Shown: in pieces, positions 12,932-13,387 of the stretch
Layout: every line of letters begins with the position of its first letter
Position numbering within the stretch: the first letter of the stretch is position 1
DNA from: Ruminococcus sp.
Lineage (GTDB): Bacteria; Bacillota; Clostridia; Oscillospirales; Acutalibacteraceae
DNA: 13,387 nucleotides
NCBI GenBank assembly: GCA_004555265.1
Contig: SFIQ01000025.1
Coordinates: 1-13,387, forward strand
Direction of reading: 5' to 3'
Made by a program: the position numbers and the translations under genes
The notes under the pieces: model-generated
Seen by the model: the letters and a program-made list of their open reading frames with translations, nothing else
The model's database searches: none
What the model was told of the DNA's origin: nothing

Positions 12932-13099
12932 ATGGATATATTGTTTCGGGATTTGCGCATTTTACAAACGGGCGCAAAAGTCATTCGGATTTTGTATCTC
13001 CTGAAAGCGGCACTGACGGTTGGGATAATAGTCTTTACCGCTTCTGAGTTTTTCACAGCCGTTCACAAGAAGCGACGGCAAAAAATGTATGGAATATAG
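12932..13099 (+). CDS. Small putative membrane protein, third gene of the spoVAC-spoVAD operon
   Basis: A 55-codon ORF, ATG at 12932 to TAG at 13097-13099. GGAGG lies 8 nt upstream, within a GGGGGAGG run, and the start is only 17 nt after the spoVAD stop. The protein is MDILFRDLRILQTGAKVIRI, then a hydrophobic stretch LYLLKAALTVGIIVFTASEFF (about 21-41), then a basic end with HKKRRQK. This suggests a single membrane helix with a cytosolic basic tail. It does not resemble SpoVAE, which is about 115 residues and carries the GAGATVPITSFGNS-type hallmark. I know no named family for it. The ribosome binding site, operon position and membrane character argue that it is real; the short length and the palindrome at its stop urge caution. 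A role in DPA transport or germination is inference from position only. Confidence 0.65.
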   Translation: MDILFRDLRILQTGAKVIRILYLLKAALTVGIIVFTASEFFTAVHKKRRQKMYGI

Positions 13100-13114
13100 C
13101 GATATTGATATCGC
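13099..13114. repeat. Near-perfect palindrome at the stop codon of the small ORF
   Basis: GCGATAT (13099-13105), a 2-nt TG centre, and ATATCGC (13108-13114). It begins with the last base of the TAG stop. No T tract follows, so it is not a typical terminator. It may mark the edge of the repeat cluster. Confidence 0.7.
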
Positions 13115-13124
13115 ATAGTGCATC

Positions 13125-13158
13125 TTGCCGTTCCGCGCCTAACCGCGCAGAATGGCAA
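13125..13158. repeat. Imperfect inverted repeat (nested hairpin)
   Basis: TTGCCGTTC (starting 13125) pairs with GAATGGCAA (ending 13158) with one G-U pair. Inside, CGCG pairs with CGCG around CCTAAC, with a two-base bulge. No T tract follows (TTGGGGGGTG), so it is not an intrinsic terminator by itself. Confidence 0.6.
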
Positions 13159-13204
13159 ATTGGGGGGTGTAGAGATGTTTAACGGAATAAAATTTTCAGG
13201 GTAG

Positions 13205-13224
13205 GGAACGTTCTTGACCGTTCC
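13205..13224. repeat. Short inverted repeat GGAACG / CGTTCC
   Basis: GGAACG (13205-13210) and CGTTCC (13219-13224) around an 8-nt loop, preceded by GTAG. The same GTAGGG lead-in precedes the GC-rich hairpin at 13252-13272. Confidence 0.55.
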
Positions 13225-13251
13225 GATTGAAAAAATGCAATTTGAGCGTAG

Positions 13252-13272
13252 GGGGCGACGACTCGGCGCCCC
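13252..13272. repeat. GC-rich inverted repeat GGGGCG / CGCCCC
   Basis: GGGGCG (13252-13257) pairs with CGCCCC (13267-13272) around a 9-nt loop, with GCGTAG before it. It resembles the hairpin at 8512-8534 in composition and lead-in (GCAGGGGCGGG on the minus strand). Confidence 0.55.
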
Positions 13273-13280
13273 GTTTGTAG

Positions 13281-13359
13281 GGGTCGGCGAGATTCCCCTG
13301 TTAGGGGAAATGTCGCGCAGCGACAAAGGGGTAATGGCGCAGCCGTAACTCGACGACCC
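13281..13359. repeat. Cloverleaf-like structured element, probable dispersed intergenic repeat
   Basis: The outer stem GGGTCGGCGAG (13281-13291) pairs with CTCGACGACCC (13349-13359), 10 of 11 positions. Inside are three hairpins: TTCCCCT-GTT-AGGGGAA (13293-13309), TGTCGC-GCA-GCGACA (13311-13325) and ATGGC-GCA-GCCGT (13334-13346, one wobble pair). Hairpins 1 and 2 are separated by a single base. The result is a four-way junction with three tri-nucleotide loops. No convincing coding region occurs from 13100 to the window end; the AT-rich tail (13361-13387) repeats ATGAATAATGAAAAATGAAT-like motifs. Whether it is multicopy cannot be seen from one window. Confidence 0.6.
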
Positions 13360-13387
13360 GAAAATGGATGAATAATGAAAAATGAAT

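Noticed and set aside
13063..13326. An 87-codon minus-strand frame across the terminal repeats
   Set aside because: It runs through several inverted repeats and overlaps the small spo ORF antisense. The composition is that of translated repeat DNA and no ribosome binding site is present.
13099..13359. CRISPR array or tRNA in the structured right end
   Set aside because: The stems are not evenly spaced identical repeats with spacers. The cloverleaf lacks tRNA features such as a TTCRA loop, an anticodon stem of correct size and a 7-bp acceptor.

Overview
The window looks like chromosomal DNA of a spore-forming, Gram-positive anaerobe of the class Clostridia, probably an Oscillospirales/Ruminococcaceae-type organism. 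The evidence is feoAB, spoVAC-spoVAD, an IreB-family (UPF0297) gene, a LytR-CpsA-Psr protein with a Thr-rich tail, strong AGGAGG-type ribosome binding sites and several consensus sigma-A promoters. Taxonomy is inferred from gene content only.

Layout. Everything from 1 to about 11293 is on the minus strand; 11421 to 13099 is on the plus strand. Left to right: feoB (cut by the left edge) and feoA form a ferrous-iron uptake operon with a TTGACA-17-TACAAT promoter. Two separate monocistronic XRE-type regulators follow (2489-2881 and 3072-3314), each with its own promoter and terminator. A three-gene operon is read 6846 to 3485: an orphan peptide-type substrate-binding lipoprotein, a VanZ-like membrane protein and a DUF1015 protein. 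Next is an LCP wall-polymer ligase (6966-8339) with a perfect TTGACA-17-TATAAT promoter overlapped by an inverted repeat, then an ECF sigma factor with a translationally coupled membrane anti-sigma candidate (9818 to 8572). IreB and a 97-residue unknown protein form a pair (10517 to 9948). A MacB/LolD-type ABC ATPase without a permease (10595-11293) completes the minus-strand block.

On the plus strand are spoVAC, spoVAD and an unlisted 55-codon membrane ORF with an excellent ribosome binding site (12932-13099) in the place where spoVAE is often found. The last ~290 bases hold no convincing gene. They are a cluster of inverted repeats, including a cloverleaf-like element at 13281-13359, that looks like a dispersed intergenic repeat.

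How it fits together: most of the window is housekeeping or envelope biology (iron uptake, wall polymer attachment, envelope-stress sigma, Ser/Thr-kinase substrate IreB) plus the spore DPA channel. There is no phage, insertion sequence, CRISPR array, tRNA or rRNA that I can see. The best candidates for something undescribed are the small protein behind spoVAD, the lipoprotein-VanZ-DUF1015 operon, the IreB partner protein, and the structured repeat at the right end.
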